A program made the position numbers and the translations under genes. This document shows, in pieces, positions 54,900 through 64,000 of a stretch of DNA of 64,000 nucleotides. Location of the stretch: NCBI GenBank assembly GCA_039566865.1, contig CM076943.1, positions 32,558,663 through 32,622,662 on the forward strand, read 5' to 3'. The DNA is from Aurelia coerulea. Lineage: Eukaryota; Cnidaria; Scyphozoa; Semaeostomeae; Ulmaridae. The notes below the pieces were generated by a model. The model saw only the letters and a program-made list of their open reading frames with translations, did no database searches and was not told where the DNA came from. Position 1 is the first letter of the stretch; each line of letters starts with the position of its first letter.

Positions 54900-55047
54900 T
54901 GAGTGAGTGAGTGATATGATCAGCCAAATTAGATTGGTTGGGTAAATGTTGTGTTTTCCATGAAGTCTTTTGCGTTAATTTATTTTTGCTTTAACATTTA
55001 CTGAAAAAACTGGTCCCAAGTGTCGTTTAAGATTCCAGCAAGTACAA

Positions 55048-56215
55048 TACACGTATTTTTTTTATAAGAAACTTCCCATAAGAAACTCAACTCTCAGATC
55101 GCCAAAAAATTAAGAAACTCCAGTACTGGGAAAATATAAGTTAAGAAATTATTTATTTTGATAAAGTAAATCCTTCACATATTTTTACTTTATTTTCACT
55201 TGTTTCCTGTATCATATTACTCGTAAGGTACTTGAGTAATGTCTAAACATTGGAAAGGCTTAAAAAACCTTGTTTTGAAGGTGAACATGAAGATTGTTAG
55301 GGAGCCTCTAAGAAATTCCTATGAAACTCCGCGTACACGTTTTTTCTTTTATAAGAAACTTGGATCAGCACATAGTACTAAAAGTTTCTTAATTTCGCAT
55401 GAAAATTTCGGTGTTTTAGTAGTAAAAGTTTCTTAATTAGTTTCTTACTTTTTTGGGCCTAAAATTGCGGTATTGTTCGAAGTTGAGCCTTCTTCTCGAG
55501 AAAGGGCTTCCATTTTGCATTGACATTGTCACCAAGAAGAAGCCATGCACATCGAGGCAAAAATTTACCAATTTTGCAGTTAAAAGTCAAGAAAAGACTA
55601 AGCGCACCTTTGTTAGAGAGACATGCAATTAGAGAGACATACAGAAATAAAGTTTTAGAGTTTCTTAACTGTTCTTGAGCGTAGTACTAGAGTTTCTTAA
55701 ATTTTTGGTCATCGTAGTACTAGTTTCTTATAAACCAGTTTCTTATAAAAAAAAACGTGTACTCAAAATCTGTTAATTTTCAGAAACTTCCAACACCGGC
55801 CGAAATTCTTAGTTTCTTATAAAAAAATACATGTATACACTCATTTTTTTATAAGAAACCGCTTATAAGAAACGGTAGGCTCAATTTTTCGAAAGTTAAG
55901 AAACAACCCTACCTGAATTGAAAAAGCTAAGAAACTTTTGTAATTTACAATTTTAATTTTCCTGTCGCACTCAAAATGTTTTGATACTGTGCAGTTATAG
56001 CGACTGTTTGGACATTATTTTGAGTGGAAAGTATGTTATTTATTTGTTTTGAGAGCTCACTAAGTAATTTGGGAGCCCTTTAGACAAAAAAAAATTAACT
56101 CTACACATCTGGCATTAAAAACGTAAGAAACACATAAGAAACTTTTGGTAGCAAAATGGGCCAAAAATTTAAGAAACTGCCTACCGGACCTTAGTTTCTT
56201 ATAAAAAAATGAGTA
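55048..56215. mobile_element. nested cluster of TTATAAGAAA-family elements
   Basis: Three sets of inverted ends can be paired: 55049-55834 (ACACGTATTTTTTTTATAAG / complement near ATACATGT), an inner pair 55333-55762 (GTACACGTTTTTTC / AAAACGTGTAC), and an adjacent element 55838-56214 (CACTCATTTTTTTATAAGAA / TTCTTATAAAAAAATGAGTA). More than twenty AAGAAAC or GTTTCTT motifs lie inside in both orientations. No target duplications or coding frames were identified. Related pieces occur at 45.6-46.1 kb. Confidence 0.6.
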
Positions 56216-57043
56216 TATACCAACGCCAAATGGAGGAACACATCATTTTACAGAACACAGTATGCGCAAATTTAGGCAGCACATGATTTCTTATGGGGTC
56301 CAAATTTCCGCAGGAAACATTTTTTAACGGTTTTATCTTTGATTGTTTGTAGCAAAACTTAACTTGAAGATAACCTTCAAGATCGGACATTGTTTTATGT
56401 GGCAGCCTGAAGCTTTTCACCTGACACCGATTAGAGAATGAAGAGTCAGCTAATAACTGAAATAAAGTAACTTCAAGCCAACCAGAAACACATGAAGTAA
56501 GATCAATATTGTGTTAAAGATTTTTCTTACATGCATCAGAATATGCAACTATGCCTAATGGAATTGATTTTAAAAACAAATTCCTTCAATAACTTGAAAG
56601 AGAAAATGTAAAAAGAGTTTTTGATTTATGAGAACAACGACACAAGAGGAGATTTATGAAAACTCAATTCTATAGAGTTTATAGATTGAGAAAGAAATAT
56701 TCCATCTGGTAGGAGTTTAGTTAGTGAAATCCCATGATAACATTATTGATTCCAAAAGAGCATGTACCCCTTCATGAAGAAATGATTTGTATCCTTCCTT
56801 GGTAAATGCCAATGTAAATATTACTGAAAAAAGCTTACAATGATAAGTATGAAAGTATGTATGCCAATGTAGGTGTTATTTTTCAATTCTATAAGAATTA
56901 TAAAGTTAAAGTTTGTGTGAGATAATTTTATTCCATTCAATTTATTAAATAAATGATTGGAGCTTAAGGCAACCCTGATGTGGTACGGAAAGACAAAATG
57001 CACCCAGCCAGATAGAATCAAGATTGATTTTACGTTTCAAACA
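56216..57043. other. no gene seen
   Basis: AT-rich with scattered stops. Minus frames 56199-56420 and 56821-57021 have no recognised motif. Confidence 0.4.
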
Positions 57044-57432
57044 GGCCTCCCCCTACTCCGGGGGGGGGGCACTTCACTATAAATTTATACAGGGTTGTGC
57101 GCCGCCAGGATTTATGTTATGACCCAATCCCAGAATTTTGGTCAGATATTGATACCCAATCTCAGAATTTTGAAGCTGTAGCAAAAATTCAATTTCATTC
57201 AATTTCAACGGATTTCCCCTCAGTTATGGTCACAAGCAGAACAAATTCGTTTTGAATCAATGGGGGACATTCAACACCCATTACCAGAATTTTTAGTACA
57301 ACAGTTAACCCCAATCCCAGAAAATTTCCTGTAAAAGTATACCCCATTGCCAGAATTTTCAGGCCAAAAACTACCCAAAACTGGCGCACATCCCCGTCTT
57401 ATCCGATAGTGAAGTACCCCCCCCCCCAGGCC
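57044..57432. mobile_element. G-run MITE with CCCAATCCCAGAATTTT repeats
   Basis: Ends GGCCTCCCCCTACTCC + G-run + CACTTCACTAT and the complement of GGCC + G-run + TACTTCACTAT are inverted. GTTGTGCGCC is mirrored by GGCGCACATC. Inside are about five copies of CCCAAT-CCCAGAATTTT. Target duplication not clear. It abuts a coding-like segment. Confidence 0.65.
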
Positions 57433-57437
57433 CCATA

Positions 57438-57533
57438 CCTAGCAAGAACCTTGTCCCTGGAGGTTAGCCTGTCCATGCGGGCCTGCTTCTGAGAGTTAAA
57501 CATCTCCACGTGTGATTTGCTTCCATTCGGGAA
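57438..57533 (-). pseudogene. coding-like segment, possible exon remnant
   Basis: The minus strand reads FPNGSKSHVEMFNSQKQARM and then DRLTSRDKVLAR, an unbiased, polar, coiled-coil-like composition unlike chance frames nearby. A stop (TAA) lies just upstream in frame. A donor CTAG|GTATGG lies exactly at the edge of the G-run MITE, so the 3' side may have been altered by that insertion. No family recognised. Confidence 0.3.
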
Positions 57534-57539
57534 TTACTT

Positions 57540-58458
57540 ATTTCACTGTTATCAAATCTTCTTTGGCCATAAACGTCCAGTCAACCCTAGCAACATGGTT
57601 TCTAGATTTCAAAGACGTACTCAAACTTAAGAAGCTTTATTATGGTGTGATATCGTAGCTGCAGTAACTACCCTTCGATCCTTCGAGATATAGTGAACCG
57701 TAATCATTACGGTCATCACCACCTTAATGCATCGTATCGTAAAATGGGTTGCCCTTTAATAAAAACAAGAGATATTGCTATTGAAGATTTGCGCCCTTCA
57801 GATATCTGTTACTGTAATAATTGAAACTTGAACCTATATGTTTTCAGAATAAGATCCCCTACTTGGGTCTCGAACTTTGATTTCAAGTCCGCGTTTTAAG
57901 CTGCGTCCGTTGACAGGCAATCAATACCAAAGAGTTTCCATACTAAGAGTTTACATTCACTCACTCGCTATCCTGAACACGGTAGGCACAGAAACTGCAC
58001 AAAAGGTGAGTATATTCTCATAATAAACATGTCAAGTTTGCACTGTCGAAACTTTAAAATCAACAGCCTCCTATCCAATGTGTCCATAGTCATGGTTTAT
58101 CCAGTTCTGTGAAAGCACACAGCAACTTTACAAAAATGCTAGTTTTCCAGAAGGTCAGAGAAAATGCCTTCAATTCAAAGAAACATAACAAGTTATATTT
58201 CAGTATGTCTCTCATATTCGTTGGACCCTTCGACCAGATACCCCATTAGTATCCCTTCGCACAACAACCGAACTATCGTTTGTGGATATATCAACGTGCC
58301 TTTTTAGCAAACGGCGTGCATGCAAACACCACTGCGCCCGGGATATGTAATAGGATGATTAAAATTGAGCTATTGAAAAGAAAGTCCTGGAACAATAATA
58401 GAGCACTTTCCCATCGAGCCAACATAGGGCCCCGGGGCATAGGGCTCAGATCTGTGAA
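57540..58458. other. no secure gene
   Basis: AT-rich. The host sequence at the right edge, CAGGTGAG, is the target duplicated by the next element. Confidence 0.4.
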
Positions 58459-58932
58459 CAGGTGAGCAGGGTATTTTTTAACGTACTGACTGGTGGGACA
58501 TTTGCCCCAGTGGGCCCTTTGCTTGTCCCAGTAGTGAAGGAAAAATTAGTACTTTTGCCCCAGTGGCCTAAGTCAAAATGGGGCCCTTTTTCATTTTCCC
58601 TTGTAAACAAAACGTTGTTATTGATGTTGCTATTAAATGCTACAAAGCTACAAAGCTATTATTGAAATGAATTGTATGAGAACAATCGACCATTTTGTTA
58701 TTTGTGCGGGCGATCGATGATCATTCATTTCATCCTTCATGCTTGTCAGGCTCATGAAGAATGTTCGACATGAAAAGAAAATATAGGCCTAAGTCTTGGA
58801 ATGAAAAACGTATCGATTATTTTTTGGACTTAGATTTGGTAAATTTATGTTTCTAGAATTTGATAGATTGTATATAAGCATTTGAATTTTGCTACCCTGG
58901 TAAGTGAATTCCATATATAGTCCACTCCACTG

Positions 58933-59179
58933 AATAGACCTTTTAGCTATTCTACAAAAGAGCCTGGATCGAGCGTTATTTTTATACACGAGGTTCGATA
59001 GAGTGGCGTTAGAGATTCTATCAATATTGTGCATATTCGAAAATTCTACAAGGTGCACTTTGTAGAATTTCCGAATTTGCACAATAGTGATAGAAGCTCT
59101 TAACACCACTCTATCGAACCTCGTGTATAAAAATAACGCTCGATCCAGGCTCTTTTGTAGAATAGCTAAAAGGTCTATT
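58933..59179. mobile_element. 247-bp foldback
   Basis: Almost perfect palindrome: AATAGACCTTTTAGCTATTC at the left and its complement at the right, through TTATTTTTATACACGAGGTT, with centre near 59057. No clear target duplication. Confidence 0.85.
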
Positions 59180-59332
59180 GCAGAAATCACACCCTCCTCT
59201 CTGTGAATTCATCAAGATCTTCCCCTAAAATACAGTTACTATGTTGGAGTTCATCCAGCTGGCTGTATTCACTTACCAAGATAGAAAGCTGTGTGTTTTT
59301 ATGTAAAAGTTTGCTTTATTTGAATTTGTGTA

Positions 59333-60478
59333 CAGGGTGTCCAAAGTTTGTTCGGCCTTTCATTAAAGACCTGTTTATATGGGGAAGAACACCTCACCTG
59401 CCAGACCCAGACCCAGGGCTGACAGGTGAGATTCCTCCTTCCTATAGAATCCCATTGCTTTTTCATTTCACGTTTATATGACAAACGCAACACCACCGGT
59501 ATAGTAATTTTTCCATATAAATGAAACACTATGATGAGGTGTATTGGTTTTCTTCCGTGATTTCTATTGGTTAATTCGTTCTGATTTCACGGATGAGAGA
59601 CATTACTCCACCTCGCCTCTCAGCCCGGGGGCTGACAAGCGAGGTAACAATCTCATATAAACAGTGGCTGAAATTTACCTCGCCTGTCAGCCCCGGGTGT
59701 GGCAGATGAGTTGTTTTTACTAATATAAACAGGCCCTAAATGTAAAAAAGTAATGAAACAATGAACGGGCTCCATGTCAAGATAACCAAACTGCTGAGAT
59801 TTTAAATTAATTTTAGACACCAAAAGCTAGCAAATCGAATCGGCTAAATATTACGAGTTACGTCTTATTGATTGATTACGGAGTTTTGAAGTTCAAGTTT
59901 GTGCGAAAGCTGAAACCAGACGCCCCTAAATTGCATATTTTGTGAAAGGGTAGAATCTCGTTTGTTTAAAGCAAATCAAATGGAACTTAAAAAGCACTTT
60001 AGGTAAACTAGCTTTCTTTAACATTGAATCAAGGTTATGGATGCTTCAAGGAATCCTGTTGAGGTTAATTTGAAATGGCCCCGTCTCTCATCGATTAAGT
60101 TTTTATGCCATGTTTTTTGGATACTTGCATTCTTAAGCAAATTTTGGCAACGGTGACAAGAAGTAAATTACTTTTGAAGTCCTTTTTGGTTTGCTCTGAT
60201 ATCAAGGAGAGGTAAAACATTGGACAGTCTTATTCTACCTCGACTTTGGGACGTCTTTTTGAAAAAAAGTCAGTTAGGGGGGTCTGGTTTCAGTTTTCGC
60301 ACAAACTGGGATTTCAAAAGCTTATAGCTCCGTGAATTCTTGGCGGATTCGCAAGATTCTGGCATCAAAAATGGATTCAAAATCATAAGAACAGGTTTAT
60401 CTAACTAGGAGCCTGTACATTTGATCGTTACTTTTTAATATTTAATCAAACATCGAACAATTTTTCTGGGACACCCTG
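59333..60478. mobile_element. TA-MITE, CAGGGTGTCC family, second copy
   Basis: Between TA dinucleotides (59331-59332 and 60479-60480). It matches 33568-34320 along its body in the same order. After removing the nested 59368-59736 element its length is close to the sibling's. It has diverged more than the termini of the 51959 MITE. Confidence 0.85.
59368..59736. mobile_element. TIR element nested in a TA-MITE
   Basis: Left GACCTGTTTATAT...CTCACCTGCCAGACCC...GGGCTGACAGGTGAG, right complement GGGCCTGTTTATAT...CTCATCTGCCACACCC...GGGCTGACAGGCGAG. The flanks repeat TAAA (59364-59367 and 59737-59740). The sibling MITE at 33568 shows the empty site (GATTAAATAC). Superfamily unknown. Confidence 0.8.
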
Positions 60479-60652
60479 TATATATCAAAAACATTATTTT
60501 ACCGATACAGTTTTGAAAGTAGTGACCTGACTTTATAAGTGATAAGTAATTTACTTTTGTCTCTTTGGTAAAGTCATACCGTAAAAATTTGGGGCCCTTT
60601 TGGCAGTTTGTCCCACCAGTAGAAAATCCTTAAAAAATACCCTGCAGGTGAG

Positions 60653-62869
60653 TGTGAAATTCTATTACCATTTTCTTTCAAAGAAATTGCTTAGAAGGAA
60701 CTTAGGGTTTTGCTGTAAACCTGCCGTGGAAATCTATTGATTTCTAGATTCTTTTAAAAATGGCGGCATTTATCAAATTTGAGGCATCCAATTTCTAAAT
60801 CCTAAACCAGAAAAGCAACAGATTTCTGCTTGCAACCATATTTAACACCTTCATAAACTATGCTTTCCTTGAAGGATATATCATTTTATCTCTGTTGGTT
60901 TAGGATCAACGATGATTTAAATTTTTTCAAGATTGCCCATGAATTTATTAAAAATGATCAAGTTGCCACCATTTTGAAAAAAAAAACATATATTAAAAAA
61001 TTCCATGGCAGATCTAACCATAAGTTCCTTTCAAGCCATTAAATTCAAAGAAAAATATCATAGAAGTTTACACCCACAAACTCTGGCATTTCTTGTCAGA
61101 ATAAAGTAAAAAAATTGTCAGTATTGTCTGCCATCCTGTAGTTTCGCAACAAGGTGGCAGGATGTAGTTTCGCAATATAGGAAGCATCTTAAACGATTGT
61201 GCTTTATGAAAGAAAGCATATGTTCATTAACTCGCTTGTAAATATTAGTCGTCAAAGGAAAAACTGGTCAATTGGATGCAAAGGCCTCCACTCAAGAACA
61301 ACAAAATTTGCAACCAAAAACAGAGAACTGAAGAAATTTCCCTTTGTCTTTCCTCTTTTATTTTTTACCAAGGCAAACACTCGAAACAAAAGAGCAGCTC
61401 GGGTAAGGGCATTTGTACCAAGCGTAGTGAATTAGAAAGTTGATTTATTTAAATCAGTTCGTTTTGAGAATTTCGTAGTATAAACGTTTGCAGTGGCTTA
61501 AAGTTTTGTCATAGCATGATAATTTTCACCGGTCAAGGACGTATTTTTACTGCCTCAATATCTTAGTACTAGCTGTTAATGCAGTTAAGTAAATGCTGCT
61601 CATAGCGTTGTTTCAATTCTGCAGATTTTCAAAAGAATGAATGTCATAGTGGAGTTTTTGGAGCTAAAATCAAGTTGAATTGCAGCTGAGGCAAAACATT
61701 TTTGGAGAACTACGAGAACCGTTTAAAAATTTCAAAACTGTATCATGCTACTATGATATTCATTAAAATTCAACGTGATATTAGTTTCAACTGAAGTGTT
61801 GAATTGCAATTTTAAGACACAGTTAATTAATGTCAGTTCGTTTTGTGCTTCCTTGGACTGTAAAGCTTTCTTTTCCCCAGGTGGTACTTCACATGGCATG
61901 ATTCTCTGATTTGGCCATAGGTGGACATTGGCATTTTGAAGTAAAAATAGTTTGATGTTTTAGTAGCACCAGCTTTGATAATTTGTTTGTAATTAGCCTT
62001 GACTGTCAATGATCTGCTTTTATCTGCATTAATCAACATCTTCAATAAAGTCAAACAACCTGATACATTATGGCACTATACAAAGTGTTACCCCATTCAA
62101 TTCTGTGTAAAAATAACAGGTTTTGTACTTTGCCATGAATGGAAACCGGTCTTAAGAGTACATGATGCAAAACAGTTGGCCAAAGCAGTTCTTCGAAGGT
62201 TCACCTGGTAACAGTTTGTATCAAAGTTAAAAGGTCGCAAGGTATGAAGAATTTCCAGAAGCAGTACTGATCCTATGCTTTTTGGTATGTGTAAGGATGA
62301 GCATCCTCAACCAGTTATGTTATGCTGTGTTGGTCTTGAATGATCAATGCTGTGCAAACTGTTACAGGAATGTCAACAGTTAATTTGCACATAGTGGTCC
62401 AATGCTGTGTTAACGTTTCCATATTTGAAGCAATATTGATCCAAAGCCGTTTAACTCTTTACAGGGCTGTCACAAATTAATAACTTGCCTTTAACTCCTG
62501 CAGAAAAATAAATGAGATAACAAGTATTTGTGTATGAGATCCATCGATGCAGGGTCATGTGTGGCAACATTAAAGGGGCCTTTGCAGCCAGCATCATCTG
62601 TGAATACACCCTTTGCTTTGTGGTCTCTTTGCTAAGGTCATTTTTATGGTCCACAGAAAAGTACAAATCTGGCACATGCAAGGCTGGTTACAAATGTCAA
62701 ATTAAGTACATATTGTGACAAAGTGACAACAGAATTATACCAGAAGAAACATTTTTGCAAAAGGAAGGAAAAAGTCAATGAAGATACAAATCAAAATTCT
62801 ATCAGATGCAAAGAATCGTAGTTAAAAGATCCTTTCCATTATTTTTTGCAATTCTCTGTTGTGATTTTC
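60653..62869. other. no secure gene
   Basis: AT-rich. A short direct repeat GTAGTTTCGCAA occurs at about 61138 and 61164. Frames 61199-61435 and 61999-62211 lack any domain I know. Confidence 0.35.
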
Positions 62870-62871
62870 TA

Positions 62872-62905
62872 CCGAGTGCGCCAAAATAAACTATACACGT
62901 TTGGC
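62872..62905. mobile_element. left end of a TA-MITE, partial
   Basis: After TA (62870-62871): CCGAGTGCGCCAAAATAAAC followed by CACGTTTGG, related to the end of the 51959 element. The right end was not found, so the copy is truncated or diverged. Confidence 0.35.
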
Positions 62906-64000
62906 AGGCCAAAATAAATCGTATACTAGACTGATTTTGAAGATTTATGACTTAATCTTTAGCAGAAAGCCTGAATTAGATTCTAGGACTTTTTGCAAAT
63001 CTTTACGTTCTCAGTTTTTAGAACTAGAAGCGAGTTCCTTAAAATGTTTGTTTTCGAAAACATTGAACACTATCAAAAAACGTCGATCAAGTTTTAAAAG
63101 ATTCAACATGCATGAACAAAGAGAAAACGTTTTCAGGGGGATTGGAGGGTTTCGTACGAACTCTCGCATAGCAGATTACAATTGGTGGATTTATTCATAT
63201 CTGGCATGCCAAAAGAGTTTCTGGCATGAGAATCAAAAGTATAAAACCCTGAGTTAGGATTGTGAATAATAGATACCATGTACCCATCTAATATGAAAAT
63301 TGCATAGAGCGGTGTCGCCCTGGTCCGTCCATTCTTCAGAAAACGAAGATTTTTCGCGAGTTCAAAGAAGTTTTGGAGAGGAACTCACCTTGAATAGGCT
63401 TCTCAACTCATGCTACAAACCTCAAAGTGAGATCTGTATCATCCGTTTCCTTTTTGTCATGCTGGAACCACACAAATACGGACATGTCTTGAACGCCTAA
63501 ATTAGGCCGTAGCGCCCTGGTCAGACCGCGGCAGAATTGATTTTTTTAGTACATCAAAAACTTTTCAAGCCGTTCACCAGTTTACCACAGTATCATTTCA
63601 TTTCCCAGAAGACCGGAAAGTTACAAAACAAATTCTTATTTTATTGAAAATGATTTCAAACTATTGTTGATTTCAATTACGCTTTCAACTCTCTTATCCT
63701 TGACCTCAGTCACCTCTAAAGCACATTATGCATCAACAGCCTACAGAACTAAAGGGTTGAACAGTGTGGACACACCTGGGCGCCATTATGTCAGTTACAG
63801 TGCTCTTCCAAAATGAGCTGTAGGTCTGACAATTTGTGTGCGATTCTTGAGATTTCTTTGGATATGAAACCAGAAGAGTTGGAGGAAACTGTCCTGAAGC
63901 CAATTTTGTTTTAACTGTAAGATATACCGAGAAGCGACACAAAATAAACATGGTATGTGGAAACGTCAAGGGAAATTGAATTGTACTTACACCTTCGCTG
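62906..64000. other. no secure gene
   Basis: The plus frame from 62901 (118 codons, CRISQ-free and basic) starts at a TTG in the MITE end and is not called. CGCCCTGGTC recurs at about 63315 and 63511. At 63989-63990 a good minus-strand donor (GTAAGT) precedes ten bases running off the window, so an exon of a minus-strand gene may continue beyond. Confidence 0.3.

Larger units (their letters stand above)
58467..60644. mobile_element. hAT-type non-autonomous element with three nested insertions
   Basis: CAGGTGAG is duplicated at 58459-58466 and 60645-60652. Termini begin CAGGGTATTTTTTAA and the complement of CAGGGTATTTTTTAAGG, followed by CTGGTGGGAC and GGGGCCC-type sequence in both. CAGGG ends with an 8-bp TSD are the hAT signature. 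Inside are a foldback (58933-59179), a TA-MITE (59333-60478) and, inside that, a further element (59368-59736). No transposase remains. Confidence 0.9.

Noticed and set aside
63991..64000. Minus-strand exon running off the window
   Set aside because: Good donor sequence but only ten bases visible, not enough to call.

Overview
This is an AT-rich, gene-poor stretch of animal nuclear DNA. Three things point to a metazoan: LINE retrotransposon remains of the Jockey/CR1/L2 type, short exons with GT-AG splice signals and matching phases, and very many short inverted-repeat transposons (MITEs). The repeat spectrum, the LINE C-termini with a C-x-C-x2-C knuckle, and a CaRF-like domain suggest a cnidarian, perhaps an anthozoan. 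That taxonomic call is inference. Nothing looks bacterial: there are no operons, and most short reading frames are chance openings.

Layout. 0-9.6 kb: a 124-bp tandem repeat, a foldback MITE with 9-bp target duplications, and a 3.5-kb hAT-like element (3708-7253) with a broken LINE reverse transcriptase inside it. 9.6-14.9 kb: two minus-strand exons of one host gene with a TBC (Rab-GAP) domain, close to TBC1D19, separated by a 5-kb intron full of LINE and MITE debris. 17.8-21.4 kb: a 3.57-kb inverted-repeat element carrying four in-phase exons of a CaRF-like (calcium-responsive transcription factor) domain. 21.6-25.9 kb: a nearly intact LINE lying between two ~350-bp direct repeats, then an inverted LINE remnant. 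26.4-35.6 kb: satellite-like DNA, with a 111-bp array, degenerate ACTAAGGCA-type repeats, and blocks rich in CACGTG and perfect TTGGC-N5-GCCAA dyads, invaded by a 9-bp-TSD element, another TIR element, a TA-MITE and a LINE tail. 35.6-43.8 kb: a large TA-MITE, a 5'-truncated LINE ending in (ATG)n, a TTAA-flanked piggyBac-like MITE, a possible divergent pair of first exons, more LINE pieces and a hammerhead-like motif. 45-49 kb: foldback elements, the largest (47728-48845) with an 8-bp target duplication and another MITE in one arm. 50.7-54.9 kb: promoter-like CRE/ETS sequence, a perfect TA foldback MITE, a decayed minus-strand coding segment, and the best complete host reading frame (54252-54899, 215 aa, unknown function). 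55-64 kb: nested TTATAAGAAA elements, a G-rich MITE, and a four-level transposon nest inside a typical 8-bp-TSD hAT element (58467-60644).

The genes do not form a pathway. The window is mainly a record of transposons landing in transposons. The most useful items are the TBC-domain exons, the CaRF-like exons inside a TIR element, the NFI-dyad/E-box repeat family, the LINE between long direct repeats, the foldback elements with defined target duplications, and the single-exon gene at 54.3 kb. Coordinates of repeat ends were read by eye and may be off by a few bases.
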